Below are positions 9,024 to 18,221 of a stretch of 34,960 nt of DNA, piece by piece. This DNA comes from Clostridium sp. (lineage in GTDB: Bacteria; Bacillota; Clostridia; Acetivibrionales; Acetivibrionaceae): positions 1 through 34,960 of the forward strand of contig JAAYTS010000003.1 of NCBI GenBank assembly GCA_012517995.1. The letters run 5' to 3'. The stretch's first letter is position 1. Each line of letters begins with the position of its first letter. The position numbers and the translations under genes were made by a program. Below the pieces are notes generated by a model. The model searched no databases. It was not told the origin of the DNA and worked only from the letters and a program-made list of their open reading frames with translations.

Positions 9024-9055
9024 ATTTAGGAAAGAGAGAGTTGGAGTGATGTAAT

Positions 9056-10243
9056 ATGAGATTGCTTTTTATAGTGGTTATCACATTTTCTTTATTTCTT
9101 ACAGGATGTTGGGGTAGTAATGAAATAGATACTTTAGCTATTAATGTAGCTATAGGTATAGACAAAGATGGAGATAAATGCAAAATAACTAGCCAAATTA
9201 TAAATCCTCGTGTTATAGCTGTTGGTGAAAATGCTAACGAATCTCCTGTTATTATATTTGAAAAAGAAGGAACAGATCTTGATGAGGCAATACTAAAAAT
9301 GACATCAAAATCTTCTAGAAAGTTGTTTAATTTGCACCTAAGAATGCTTGTAATAAGTGAAGAAGCGGCAAAACATGGTATCAAAAACATAATAGAGTAC
9401 TTTTTTAGAAATAATGAATATCGCACGGATTTTTATATAGTTATAGCTAAAGATGCTACTGCTAGAGACATTTTAAAAGTATTATCTCCAACAGAGCTAA
9501 TACCCGCTATTTATATGTATGAATCCCTTGAATTGTCAGGTGAAAGAGAGGCCACAACAAAGCCGGTAAAAATTATTGAATTGGCAAATGCAATAATTTC
9601 AGAGGGAAAAAACCCCACTTTAACAGGAATTAAAATAGATGAAGAAGAAGAAATTATACCTGATTCTATAGAAGAATTGCAAAAAAGCAGCAATATAAAA
9701 AAATTAGCACATTATGGTATAGGAGTTTTAAAAGAAGACAAGCTTATTGGATGGCTTAATGAAGAAGAATCAAAAGGATTTAATTATATTACTGGAAATG
9801 TATACAGAGCAGTAATTCATTCACACTGTGAAGGTGGTTCTAGAATTGCTTACCAAATTATAAAGCTAGATTCAAAAATAACAGCTGATTTAATTGATGG
9901 TAAACCTGTAATAAATGTAAAACTTAATGTTTTAGCTAATATTAGAAACATATTTGGTGAATTAGACGTAACAGATGTAAAAAACATAAAAGTATTAGTG
10001 GAAGAGGCGGAAAAAAGAATAAAAAATATTTGTGAAGACACACTTAATAAAGTTCAAAATGAATTTAAAACAGATATTTTTGGTTTTGGAGAGGTTATAT
10101 ACAGAAAATATCCAAAGCTTTGGAAAGAATTAAAAGATGACTGGGACTCAAAATTTTCTGATTTAGATGTTTATGTAGATGTTAATGTTAAGATAAATCA
10201 GTTAGGACAAATTACAAAACCTGTATTTATGAAGGGAAATTGA
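9056..10243 (+). CDS. Ger(x)C family spore germination lipoprotein (receptor C subunit)
   Basis: C subunit of the germinant receptor, predicted to be lipid-anchored outside the spore inner membrane. It has 395 residues. The short signal peptide ends in the lipobox LTGC, with Cys18 the expected diacylglycerol acceptor. The mature protein starts with WGSNEIDTLAINVAIGIDKDG, split by convention as WGSNEID and AIGIDKDG, typical of Ger(x)C proteins. The C-terminal part has the family's TDIFGFGE and YPKLWKE. It comes 32 bases after the A subunit gene. Lgt, which would attach the lipid, is encoded later in this window (28873-29706). Here C comes before B, unlike the common A-B-C order. Confidence 0.94.
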   Translation: MRLLFIVVITFSLFLTGCWGSNEIDTLAINVAIGIDKDGDKCKITSQIINPRVIAVGENANESPVIIFEKEGTDLDEAILKMTSKSSRKLFNLHLRMLVISEEAAKHGIKNIIEYFFRNNEYRTDFYIVIAKDATARDILKVLSPTELIPAIYMYESLELSGEREATTKPVKIIELANAIISEGKNPTLTGIKIDEEEEIIPDSIEELQKSSNIKKLAHYGIGVLKEDKLIGWLNEEESKGFNYITGNVYRAVIHSHCEGGSRIAYQIIKLDSKITADLIDGKPVINVKLNVLANIRNIFGELDVTDVKNIKVLVEEAEKRIKNICEDTLNKVQNEFKTDIFGFGEVIYRKYPKLWKELKDDWDSKFSDLDVYVDVNVKINQLGQITKPVFMKGN

Positions 10244-10244
10244 G

Positions 10245-10484
10245 ATGCGAGTACTATACATTACATTAGCTTTGTTATTTAACATTATATTGTGTATTAT
10301 TGAAATTCCTAAAATGATTCAAGAAAAACTTTTTAAAGAGTTATGTGTCTTTTGTGTTTTGGTGTTTTTAGGGACACTGCTTGCAATACTAAAAAGTATT
10401 GATGCTAACATACCAAATCCGTCTGATTGGATAGCTTGGGTTTATTCTCCTGTTGCAGATGTTTTTAAATCTATGTTGAAATGA
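10245..10484 (+). CDS. Small two-helix membrane protein in the germination operon
   Basis: A 79-residue protein with two hydrophobic segments (about 3-20 and 33-50) and a short polar tail containing PNPSDW. Its ATG is one base after the GerC stop, with AAGGGA upstream, and the GerB gene starts 10 bases after it, so it is certainly part of the operon. I do not recognise a named family. Small two-helix D subunits (GerD2/GerAD-type) accompany some germinant receptors, and this may be such an accessory subunit. That role is inferred from context only. Confidence 0.8.
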   Translation: MRVLYITLALLFNIILCIIEIPKMIQEKLFKELCVFCVLVFLGTLLAILKSIDANIPNPSDWIAWVYSPVADVFKSMLK

Positions 10485-10494
10485 GGGAAAAGTT

Positions 10495-11580
10495 ATGGAA
10501 ATAAAAATAACAAATAATCAACTGCTTTCTTTTACAACACTATCATCAATAGGAGGTTCAATACTTGTTGTAAGTTCGGTTTTATCAATTGTAGCAAAAC
10601 AAGATGCTTGGCTTGTTGGATTGATGACACCTTTATGGGGTGTACTTGTAGTATCACTATATTGTTATATAGGGTCTAAATTCCCAAACATGACAATTAT
10701 TGATATGATAAAAAAAGTGTTTGGAAAGTGGATTGGAAGTATTGTAGCAGGAAGTTTGGTGTTTTTATCTTTTGTGCTATCTATCAACATACCTTGGTAT
10801 GTTAGTAATTTTCTTACCACTCATGCAATGACTGAGGTACCCTCCTATGCCATAAATGCCCTTTTAATTATTGCAGTTGTAATAGCTGTTTTATATGGTA
10901 TTGAAACCATCGGACGTGTTTCAGAATTAATATTGTATTTTGTAAGTGGATTCATTATTATTGTTGTTTTACTTCTGCTGCCTAATGTAAAAATAGAAAA
11001 TATACAGCCTGTATTAGAATATGGTATTGTACCTGTATTTGAAGGCTCTATATTTTTGTCTAGTTTTATTACTTTGCCTCTTGTTAACATTTTAATGATA
11101 TATCCTAAAAATGTATATGATATAAAGACAGGCAAAAAAGCCATTATAAAAGGTTATTTATTGTCAGCCTTTATTATATTTATTACATTGTTTATGACAA
11201 TACTAGTGTTAGGTTATGCTATAACAGCTTCCACACAATATCCTACATATCTTTTAGGAAAGGAAATAAATATTGGTACCATATTAACCAGACTTGAATT
11301 TATTGTTGCAGTTATATGGTTTGCAACCCAATTTGTAGTTACCATTCTTTATTATTATTCTGCTTTAATTGGCTTTTCCCAGCTTATTGGTATCAAGGAT
11401 CATAAAAAAATAGCAATACCCTTTGCTTTTATTATATTTATTATGACAGAAGTAATTTTCCCTAATGTAATATATCAAGGTTTTTGGGCGTCTGTGGTCT
11501 GGATTCCTTATATTATAACTCACGGTTTGGTTTTGCCAGTTATTTTAGTTATGGTGATGAAAATACGAAAGTTAGCTTAA
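10495..11580 (+). CDS. GerAB/ArcD/ProY family permease (germinant receptor B subunit)
   Basis: B subunit of the germinant receptor and member of the amino acid permease-like GerAB family, usually labelled endospore germination permease. It has 361 residues, almost entirely about ten hydrophobic segments. The N-terminus (NNQLLSFTTLSSIGGSILVV) and the fragment DAWLVGLMTP match the family. The B subunit is thought to hold the germinant-binding pocket. The ligand cannot be read from this sequence. It is the last gene of the operon, with GAGGGAAAAG before the ATG. A 99-base gap separates it from polC, with no clear terminator. Confidence 0.94.
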   Translation: MEIKITNNQLLSFTTLSSIGGSILVVSSVLSIVAKQDAWLVGLMTPLWGVLVVSLYCYIGSKFPNMTIIDMIKKVFGKWIGSIVAGSLVFLSFVLSINIPWYVSNFLTTHAMTEVPSYAINALLIIAVVIAVLYGIETIGRVSELILYFVSGFIIIVVLLLLPNVKIENIQPVLEYGIVPVFEGSIFLSSFITLPLVNILMIYPKNVYDIKTGKKAIIKGYLLSAFIIFITLFMTILVLGYAITASTQYPTYLLGKEINIGTILTRLEFIVAVIWFATQFVVTILYYYSALIGFSQLIGIKDHKKIAIPFAFIIFIMTEVIFPNVIYQGFWASVVWIPYIITHGLVLPVILVMVMKIRKLA

Positions 11581-11619
11581 ATTATTGTAAGTATATTTCT
11601 TTTATGTTTTATGTATTTA

Positions 11620-11628
11620 TGCTAGAAT
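11620..11628 (+). promoter_or_regulatory. Possible extended -10 promoter of polC
   Basis: TGC-TAGAAT at 11620-11628 fits an extended -10 element (TGn before a near-consensus hexamer). The -35 region 17 bases upstream (TTTTAT) is poor. It would start transcription about 45 bases before the polC start. Weak evidence. Confidence 0.35.
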
Positions 11629-11679
11629 GATTTTAGCTTATATTTTGCTGCTTAATTTTAAAAGAGGGGTAGAGAATGG

Positions 11680-14600
11680 ATGCAAAAACTTAAAACACTG
11701 TTTCCTGAGGTCTTTAATGATGAGGAAATAGATATTTCTTTTAAAGATGTTAAAATAGAAAAAATAAATGCATATAAAAAATCCAGAAAATTAGAAATTT
11801 TTATTATTTCAGATAAATATATTTCTGCTTTTGATATTGATAAATTAGAACAAAGCTTAAAAACCTGTTTTTCCCTTGAGGAGATTTGGGTTAAGCCTGT
11901 GTTTAATTTAAATTTAACTTTAGAAGAAATTCTAACTTCCTATTGGGATGATATTTTATATTTTTTAAATAAATATGTAGCCATGTGCAAAGGAATGCTA
12001 AAAGACTGTGAGTGGAAGCTAGATGGGAAGGTTTTAACAATTAAGCTTAAAACAAAGGGAACAAAAATACTTAAACATAGAAATTGCGATAAAATTTTAG
12101 AAAAAATAATAAAAGAGTGTTTTAATGTAGATGTAAAGGTGGAGTTTGAAGACTTTAAAATGGACGAGGAAGAAAAAATAGAGTATATGAAACGCAAAGA
12201 AAAAGAAGAGAATAAGGTTGTAAGTGTTGCTGTTTCTGAAAGAACCATTGAAAATAATAAAAATAATTATAAAGCTAAAGGGGCAAATGCAGCCAGAACT
12301 TCTGATGGTGCAATATTTGGAAAAGTATTTAATGAAATTTCTGTTGCCATGTCAGAGGTAACTCAGGATTCAGGAAGAGTTGTTATATCTGGTGAGGTTT
12401 TCAGAACAGAAGAGAGGGAATTAAAAAGTGGCAAGATTCTTTACATATTTGATATAACAGACTACACATCCTCTATTACTGTGAAGATTTTCTTACAGAA
12501 GGACAAGTTAGAAGATATAAAGAGCTCAATAAAAGAGGGAGCATGTTTAAAGGTACGTGGGGAGGCTCAGTATGATAAATTTTCAAAAGAACTTACTGTC
12601 CTAGCGTCAGATATTATAAATATTACTAAAGAAGAAAAGTATGATAATGCAAAAGAAAAAAGAGTTGAACTGCATCTTCATACCCAGATGAGTGCTTTAG
12701 ATGCAGTGATTTCAGCAAAAGATATTATACAAAGGGCAGCTAAGTGGGGGCATAAGGCTATAGCTATTACCGACCATGGGGTGGTTCAGGCGTATCCTGA
12801 TGCATATTATGCTGGAAAGAAAAACAATATAAAAATATTATATGGTGTGGAAGCGTATTTGCTTGATGATAATGTACCTGTTGCCTACAACGTAAAAGGG
12901 CAGTCTTTAGATGGGGATTTTGTTGTTTTTGACATAGAGACCACAGGACTTAATGCATATACTGAAAAAATTACAGAAATAGGAGCTGTTAAAATAAGAA
13001 ATGGAAAGGTAATTGATGAGTATAGTTCTTTTGTAAATCCAGGAAAACCTATTCCCAAAAAGATTGTTGAGTTAACTGGAATTACAGATGAAATGGTAAA
13101 GGATGCACCTGATATTGAGAAGGTACTTCCTGAATTTTTAGAGTTTGTAAAAGATTCGGTGGTTGTAGCACACAATGCTTCTTTTGACTTAGGCTTTATA
13201 AGGCATAATTGCAGGGTACTTGGCTATAAACCAGATTTTACTGTAATTGATACATTAGAACTGTCAAGGCAAATGTTTTCACAATTAAAAAGACATAGAC
13301 TAAATGATGTTGCAAAGCATTTAGGAGTATCCCTTGAAAATCACCATAGAGCTTTAGATGATGCAAAAGCTTGTGGCGGTATTCTTATAAAATGTATTGA
13401 ATTATTAAAAGAAAAGGGTATAGAAAAAATAAATGATATAGGAAAAGCTTTAGGGGATGGTATGGATTATAAAAAATCAAAGACATACCATGCAATAATA
13501 CTTGCAAAAAATCAAATAGGTCTTAAAAATTTATACAAAATTGTATCCAAGTCCCATCTTGAATATTTTTATAAAAGACCTAGGGTGCCTAAAAAACTTT
13601 TGATGGAATATAAGGAGGGGCTTATATTAGGAAGTGCATGTGAAGCAGGAGAACTTTATAGAGCTATTTTAGAAGGAAAAAGCGAAAAGGACATTTCAAA
13701 AATTGTAAAGTTTTATGATTATTTAGAAATTCAACCTTTAGGGAACAACCAATTTCTTATAAACAATGGCAGTGTAGAAAGCCAGGAAGAACTTAAAAAT
13801 ATAAATAAAAAAATTGTTGAACTAGGAGAGAAGTATAAAAAGCCTGTGGTTGCCACTTGTGATGTTCACTTTTTAGATCCAAAAGATGAAGTTTTTAGAA
13901 GGATTCTTATGGCAGGTCAGGGTTTTGCTGATGCAGATAACCAAGCTCCCTTATACTTTAGGACAACAGATGAAATGCTTGAAGAATTTAGCTACTTAGG
14001 AGAAGAAAAAAGCTATGAGGTGGTTGTTACCAACACCAATAAAATAGCTGATATGTGTGAAGAAATACTTCCTATACCAGAGGGAACATTTCCACCTAAA
14101 ATTGAAGGGGCAGAAGAAGAGATAAAAACTCTTTCTGAAGCTAAAGCAAGGGAGATTTACGGTGAAGAGCTTCCAGAGATAGTAAAAAAGCGGATGGAAA
14201 AAGAATTAAATTCAATTATAAAAAATGGTTTTTCGGTGATGTATATTATTTCTCAAAAGCTGGTATCAAAGTCACTAGAAGATGGATATCTTGTTGGTTC
14301 AAGAGGGTCAGTAGGTTCATCTTTTGTTGCATACTTAACTGGAATTACTGAAGTTAATTCACTGCCGCCTCATTATATTTGTGAAAAATGCAAATATTCT
14401 GAGTTTATTCAAGATGGGAGTTATGGGTGTGGATTTGACCTTCCAGACAAAAACTGTCCAGATTGTGGAAACTCTTTGAAAAAAGACGGGTATGACATTC
14501 CTTTTGAAACCTTTTTAGGATTTGATGGGGATAAAGAGCCGGATATAGACTTAAACTTTTCAGGAGAATATCAGCCTAGAGCTCATAAATATACAGAAGA

Positions 14601-15963
14601 GCTTTTTGGAGAAGGGCACGTTTTTAGAGCAGGTACAATTGGAACCATTGCTGAAAAAACAGCCTTTGGATTTGTAAAAAATTACCTTGACGATAGAGAG
14701 ATTGTAACTACAAATGCAGAGATAAACAGGCTTGTAAAAGGCTGTACAGGAGTTAAAAGAACAACAGGACAGCATCCAGGGGGAGTTATGATTGTACCAG
14801 AGGATAAAGATATATATGATTTTTGTCCTATTCAAAGACCAGCAGATGATACTACATCAAGTATTATAACAACCCATTTTGATTACCATTCAATAAGTGG
14901 ATGTCTTTTAAAGCTTGATATATTAGGGCATGATGACCCAACAGTTATAAAAATGCTGGAAGATTTAACAGGAATAAAAGCTACAACCATAACCATTGGT
15001 GAAAAAAACACAATGGGTATTTTTAGAAGTACAGAGCCATTAGGAATAAAACCAGAAGATATAAACAGCCAAGTGGGGACTTTTGCAATTCCTGAGTTTG
15101 GGACAAAATTTGTAAGACAAATGCTTGTAGATACTAAACCAACCACTTTTGCAGAGCTTATTAGGATATCAGGTTTATCCCATGGAACTGATGTGTGGCT
15201 AAATAATGCTCAAGACCTTATTAGAGATAATATTACCACACTGCCTAATGTTATAAGTACAAGGGATGATATAATGCTGTATCTAATTCAGGCAGGACTA
15301 GAACCTAAAACTGCTTTTAAAATAATGGAAGATGTGAGGAAGGGAAAAGGATTAAAGGAAGAGTATGAAAAAGAAATGAAGGAAAAAAATGTACCTGCCT
15401 GGTATATAGATTCTTGTAAAAAAATAAAGTATATGTTTCCTAAGGCTCACGCAGCAGCTTATGTAATGATGGCTTTTAGAATTGCATGGTTTAAAGTAAA
15501 TTATCCTAAAGAGTTTTATGTAACTTATTTTACAGTCAGGGCAGATGATTTTGATGCTGAGCTTATGTGTAATGGACAGGATAAGGTGCGAAACAAAATA
15601 AAAGAGCTTGAACAAAGGGGAAATACCCTTACTCAAAAAGAAAAAAATGTTTTGACAATTTTAGAAGTTGTTAATGAAATGTATGCAAGAGGTATTAATT
15701 TTTTACCCATTGATTTATATCAATCTGATGCAACAAAATTTCAGATAGTTGCAGATGGGATAAGACCACCATTAAATTCTCTTCAGGGTCTTGGCAACGC
15801 AGCTGCCCAAAATATTGTTGAGGCAAGAAATGAAGGGGAGTTTATTTCTATTGATGATTTGAGGATAAGAGCTAAAATAAGTAAAGCTGTTATAGAAATA
15901 CTTCAAAATAACGGGTGTTTAAAAGGCTTACCTGAAAGCAATCAGATAAGTTTATTTTCCTAA
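11680..15963 (+). CDS. polC: DNA polymerase III PolC-type, alpha subunit with 3'-5' exonuclease
   Basis: Main replicative polymerase of Firmicutes. It has 1427 residues, the normal length. In order: an N-terminal region and OB fold (to about 320); a PHP domain beginning RVELHLHTQMS (328); an inserted DnaQ-type proofreading exonuclease with DIETTGL (D418, E420) and later HNASFDLGF; the rest of PHP; a zinc-finger with C901, C904 and a later CPDCG pair; the polymerase palm with PDIDLNF (D955, D957); and a C-terminal region ending in QISLF (1422-1426), a textbook beta-clamp binding motif. AGAGGGG precedes ATG 11680. An ATG at 11676 in another frame is not used. rimP follows behind its own promoter. 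Confidence 0.98.
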   Translation: MQKLKTLFPEVFNDEEIDISFKDVKIEKINAYKKSRKLEIFIISDKYISAFDIDKLEQSLKTCFSLEEIWVKPVFNLNLTLEEILTSYWDDILYFLNKYVAMCKGMLKDCEWKLDGKVLTIKLKTKGTKILKHRNCDKILEKIIKECFNVDVKVEFEDFKMDEEEKIEYMKRKEKEENKVVSVAVSERTIENNKNNYKAKGANAARTSDGAIFGKVFNEISVAMSEVTQDSGRVVISGEVFRTEERELKSGKILYIFDITDYTSSITVKIFLQKDKLEDIKSSIKEGACLKVRGEAQYDKFSKELTVLASDIINITKEEKYDNAKEKRVELHLHTQMSALDAVISAKDIIQRAAKWGHKAIAITDHGVVQAYPDAYYAGKKNNIKILYGVEAYLLDDNVPVAYNVKGQSLDGDFVVFDIETTGLNAYTEKITEIGAVKIRNGKVIDEYSSFVNPGKPIPKKIVELTGITDEMVKDAPDIEKVLPEFLEFVKDSVVVAHNASFDLGFIRHNCRVLGYKPDFTVIDTLELSRQMFSQLKRHRLNDVAKHLGVSLENHHRALDDAKACGGILIKCIELLKEKGIEKINDIGKALGDGMDYKKSKTYHAIILAKNQIGLKNLYKIVSKSHLEYFYKRPRVPKKLLMEYKEGLILGSACEAGELYRAILEGKSEKDISKIVKFYDYLEIQPLGNNQFLINNGSVESQEELKNINKKIVELGEKYKKPVVATCDVHFLDPKDEVFRRILMAGQGFADADNQAPLYFRTTDEMLEEFSYLGEEKSYEVVVTNTNKIADMCEEILPIPEGTFPPKIEGAEEEIKTLSEAKAREIYGEELPEIVKKRMEKELNSIIKNGFSVMYIISQKLVSKSLEDGYLVGSRGSVGSSFVAYLTGITEVNSLPPHYICEKCKYSEFIQDGSYGCGFDLPDKNCPDCGNSLKKDGYDIPFETFLGFDGDKEPDIDLNFSGEYQPRAHKYTEELFGEGHVFRAGTIGTIAEKTAFGFVKNYLDDREIVTTNAEINRLVKGCTGVKRTTGQHPGGVMIVPEDKDIYDFCPIQRPADDTTSSIITTHFDYHSISGCLLKLDILGHDDPTVIKMLEDLTGIKATTITIGEKNTMGIFRSTEPLGIKPEDINSQVGTFAIPEFGTKFVRQMLVDTKPTTFAELIRISGLSHGTDVWLNNAQDLIRDNITTLPNVISTRDDIMLYLIQAGLEPKTAFKIMEDVRKGKGLKEEYEKEMKEKNVPAWYIDSCKKIKYMFPKAHAAAYVMMAFRIAWFKVNYPKEFYVTYFTVRADDFDAELMCNGQDKVRNKIKELEQRGNTLTQKEKNVLTILEVVNEMYARGINFLPIDLYQSDATKFQIVADGIRPPLNSLQGLGNAAAQNIVEARNEGEFISIDDLRIRAKISKAVIEILQNNGCLKGLPESNQISLFS

Positions 15964-15998
15964 AAAAAGGGCAGCAAAAAATAAATATAATAAAAATG

Positions 15999-16027
15999 TT
16001 GATAAATACAAATAATAATGGTATAAT
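15999..16027 (+). promoter_or_regulatory. Promoter of the rimP-nusA-infB operon
   Basis: TTGATA (15999-16004), 17 bases, then TATAAT (16022-16027). TGG immediately before the -10 makes it an extended -10 element. Expected transcription start is near 16034, giving a leader of about 110 bases that contains the hairpin at 16067-16092. Confidence 0.8.
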
Positions 16028-16066
16028 ACACTTGGACTAAAGCATAATAGGTAGTAGCGTAAATGC

Positions 16067-16092
16067 AAAGAGTGGGGAAGCGCCCACTCTTT
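16067..16092 (+). promoter_or_regulatory. Leader hairpin of the rimP-nusA operon
   Basis: AAAGAGTGGG (16067-16076) pairs perfectly over 10 bases with CCCACTCTTT (16083-16092), loop GAAGCG. It lies about 35 bases downstream of the predicted transcription start and 50 bases before rimP. The tail CGTATTATCT is too poor in T for an efficient terminator. It may be an attenuator or NusA-sensitive pause in an operon that encodes NusA. Alternatively it could be a weak polC terminator that happens to sit after the promoter. Confidence 0.6.
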
Positions 16093-16144
16093 CGTATTAT
16101 CTAAACCCTTAAGTTTTAGAGATGAACCTAGTATGGAGGTAGAT

Positions 16145-16609
16145 ATGTCTAAAAGGAGAATAGAAGAAATTACCAGTAAATTGGCAGAGCCTGTGGTAAA
16201 AAAACATTTATTTGAATTAGTGGATGTTGAATATGTAAAAGAAGGACCAAATTGGTACTTGAGAATTTACATAGATAAGCCTGGTGGAATAACCATTGAT
16301 GATTGTAAAATTGTTAGCGAAGAAGTAAGTGATTTACTTGATAAGGAAGATCCTATTCCTCAAAGGTATTTTTTGGAGGTTTCATCCCCAGGACTTGAAA
16401 GACCACTAAAAAAAGACTCTGATTTTGAAAAATTTAAAGGAGAATTAGTTGAAGTAAGGCTGTTTAAAGCAATTAACGGCAAAAAAATATATATAGGTGA
16501 ACTTATTGGTTTAATAGACAATAAAATAGTTATAACTCTAGACAGCGGGGAAACAATTGAGTTTGAAAAAGAAAAAGTTTCATTAGTAAGAAGAAGTATA
16601 ATATTTTAA
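16145..16609 (+). CDS. rimP: Ribosome maturation factor RimP
   Basis: Cytoplasmic factor for 30S subunit maturation. It has 154 residues from ATG 16145. The family pattern is complete: an N-terminal alpha/beta domain with LFELVDVEYVKEG and LRIYIDKPGG-type strand, DDCKIVSEEVSDLLD, then the signature YFLEVSSPGLERPL, and a C-terminal SH3-like barrel. The frame also opens at ATG 16133, but that ATG is overlapped by the ribosome site GGAGGT (16135-16140), so ATG 16145 is used. It is the first gene of the nusA-infB operon, with nusA 34 bases downstream. Confidence 0.95.
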   Translation: MSKRRIEEITSKLAEPVVKKHLFELVDVEYVKEGPNWYLRIYIDKPGGITIDDCKIVSEEVSDLLDKEDPIPQRYFLEVSSPGLERPLKKDSDFEKFKGELVEVRLFKAINGKKIYIGELIGLIDNKIVITLDSGETIEFEKEKVSLVRRSIIF

Positions 16610-16643
16610 GTTGTTATATGAAATAAAACGAGGAGGTTCTAAA

Positions 16644-17870
16644 ATGAGTGCGGATTTAATTCATGCATTAGAACAATTAGAAAAAGAGAAAGGTATTGAT
16701 AAAGAAATACTAATTGAAGCTATAGAAGCGGCTCTTATATCAGCATATAAAAGAAATTTTGGTTCATCTCAGAATGTCAGGGTTTCAATTGATCGGGAGA
16801 GTGGGGAATTTAAAGTATATGCATTAAAAAAAGTAACTGATACTCCAAAGAACATTCATTCTGATATATCAATTGAGGAAGCCAAAAAGGTAAATGCTGA
16901 CTTAGAGGAGGACGATGTTGTAGAGGTAGAAGTAACTCCAAGAAAATTTGGAAGAATAGCAGCACAAACAGCTAAACAAGTTGTTGTACAACGAATAAGG
17001 GAGGCGGAAAGGGGAATTATTTTTGATGAATTCTCCAACAAGGAAGGTGAAATAGTTACTGGAATTGTTCAAAGGACTGAAAGGAAAAATGTAATTATAG
17101 ACTTAGGAAAAGCTGAAGCAATATTAGCGCCGTCAGAGCAGGTGCCAGGTGAGGAATATAAATTTAATGACAGAATAAAGACATATATAATAGAAGTTAA
17201 AAAGACTACTAAAGGTCCTCAAATTATGGTATCTAGGACACATCCGGGGCTTATAAAAAGATTGTTTGAACTTGAAGTACCTGAAATATATGAAGGGATA
17301 GTTGAACTTAAAAGTATTTCAAGAGAACCAGGTTCTAGAACAAAGATTGCAGTATATTCAAGGGACGATAATGTTGACCCTGTTGGAGCTTGTGTAGGAC
17401 AAAAGGGAACGAGGGTTCAGGCTATTGTTGATGAACTTCGTGGAGAAAAAATAGACATAATAAATTGGAGCAGTGACCCAAAAGAATATATTTCAAGTAG
17501 TTTAAGTCCTGCAAAAGTAATCAGGGTGGATGTGGATGAAGAGGAAAAAAGCGCAAAAGTAACAGTGCCAGATTTTCAATTGTCCTTAGCAATAGGAAAA
17601 GAAGGTCAAAATGCAAGGCTTGCTGCTAAATTAACTGGTTGGAAAATTGATATAAAAAGCGAATCCCAACTTAGGGCAGATATTGAACAGAAGTTTTTTA
17701 ATATTAACAACAGTGTATATGATGAAGATTTTAAAGAGGATGATGAAGAAGAAAACTTTGAAGAAAACTTTGAAGAAATTTCCGAAGTAGAATCAAAAGA
17801 AGATGTAGACTCTGAGAAAGATACAGAAGAAAACTTTGAAGAAGATAATATGGATGAAAATATCGTTTGA
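16644..17870 (+). CDS. nusA: Transcription termination/antitermination factor NusA
   Basis: RNA polymerase-binding factor for pausing, termination and antitermination. It has 408 residues from ATG 16644, set by AGGAGGT about 7 bases upstream. The longer frame from TTG 16611 has no such site. Domains: an N-terminal polymerase-binding domain (1-125), an S1 domain (about 132-200, EGEIVTGIVQRTERKN), and two KH domains (about 200-345) with DPVGACVGQKGTRVQ and LAIGKEGQNARLAAKLTGWKI. The last 60 residues form a very acidic tail with ENFEE repeated three times, longer than the short Bacillus tail. It lacks the extra acidic-repeat domains of E. coli NusA. The hairpin before rimP may provide autoregulation. 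Confidence 0.97.
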   Translation: MSADLIHALEQLEKEKGIDKEILIEAIEAALISAYKRNFGSSQNVRVSIDRESGEFKVYALKKVTDTPKNIHSDISIEEAKKVNADLEEDDVVEVEVTPRKFGRIAAQTAKQVVVQRIREAERGIIFDEFSNKEGEIVTGIVQRTERKNVIIDLGKAEAILAPSEQVPGEEYKFNDRIKTYIIEVKKTTKGPQIMVSRTHPGLIKRLFELEVPEIYEGIVELKSISREPGSRTKIAVYSRDDNVDPVGACVGQKGTRVQAIVDELRGEKIDIINWSSDPKEYISSSLSPAKVIRVDVDEEEKSAKVTVPDFQLSLAIGKEGQNARLAAKLTGWKIDIKSESQLRADIEQKFFNINNSVYDEDFKEDDEEENFEENFEEISEVESKEDVDSEKDTEENFEEDNMDENIV

Positions 17871-17945
17871 ATATTTAAAAAAGGTTTGAATTTTCTGACC
17901 TTTTACTGATGAAAATGAACATGTTGGTTTAGGGAAGTGATATTT

Positions 17946-18221
17946 ATGAAGAAAAAAAAGATTCCAATGAGAATGTGTATTGGATGTCAGGAAATGAAGC
18001 CTAAAAAAGAATTATTAAGAGTAGTGAAAAACAAAGAAAATGAAATATCAATTGACTTTGTTGGGAAGAAACCTGGCAGAGGTGCCTATATTTGCAAAGA
18101 AGTTGAGTGTTTTGATAAAGCAAGGAGGAATAACGGGTTTGAAAGAGCATTTGAAACTTCTATTGATAGTGATATATATGAAGCATTAAAAAAAGAATTG
18201 GAGACGGAAAATGACAAATAA
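17946..18221 (+). CDS. rnpM: RNase P modulator RnpM (YlxR family)
   Basis: Small basic protein of 91 residues. It shows the YlxR fold signature: MRMCIGCQEMKPKKELLRVV at the N-terminus (split here as MRMCIGC, then PKKELLRVV), then GKKPGRGAYIC, then a Cys/Phe/Ala-rich end. In Bacillus subtilis the protein binds RNase P RNA and modulates its activity. Start: ATG 17946 fits AGGGAAG (17931-17937). The alternative GTG 17937 overlaps that site. The gene overlaps ylxQ by 11 bases. A hairpin (AAAAGGT 17879-17885 with ACCTTTT 17898-17904) sits between nusA and this gene but is weak. Confidence 0.93.
   Translation: MKKKKIPMRMCIGCQEMKPKKELLRVVKNKENEISIDFVGKKPGRGAYICKEVECFDKARRNNGFERAFETSIDSDIYEALKKELETENDK

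Noticed and set aside
8947..9426. 159-codon open frame on the minus strand
   Set aside because: Lies across the gerA end and gerC start on the opposite strand, both clearly coding. The product resembles nothing and has no initiation signals.
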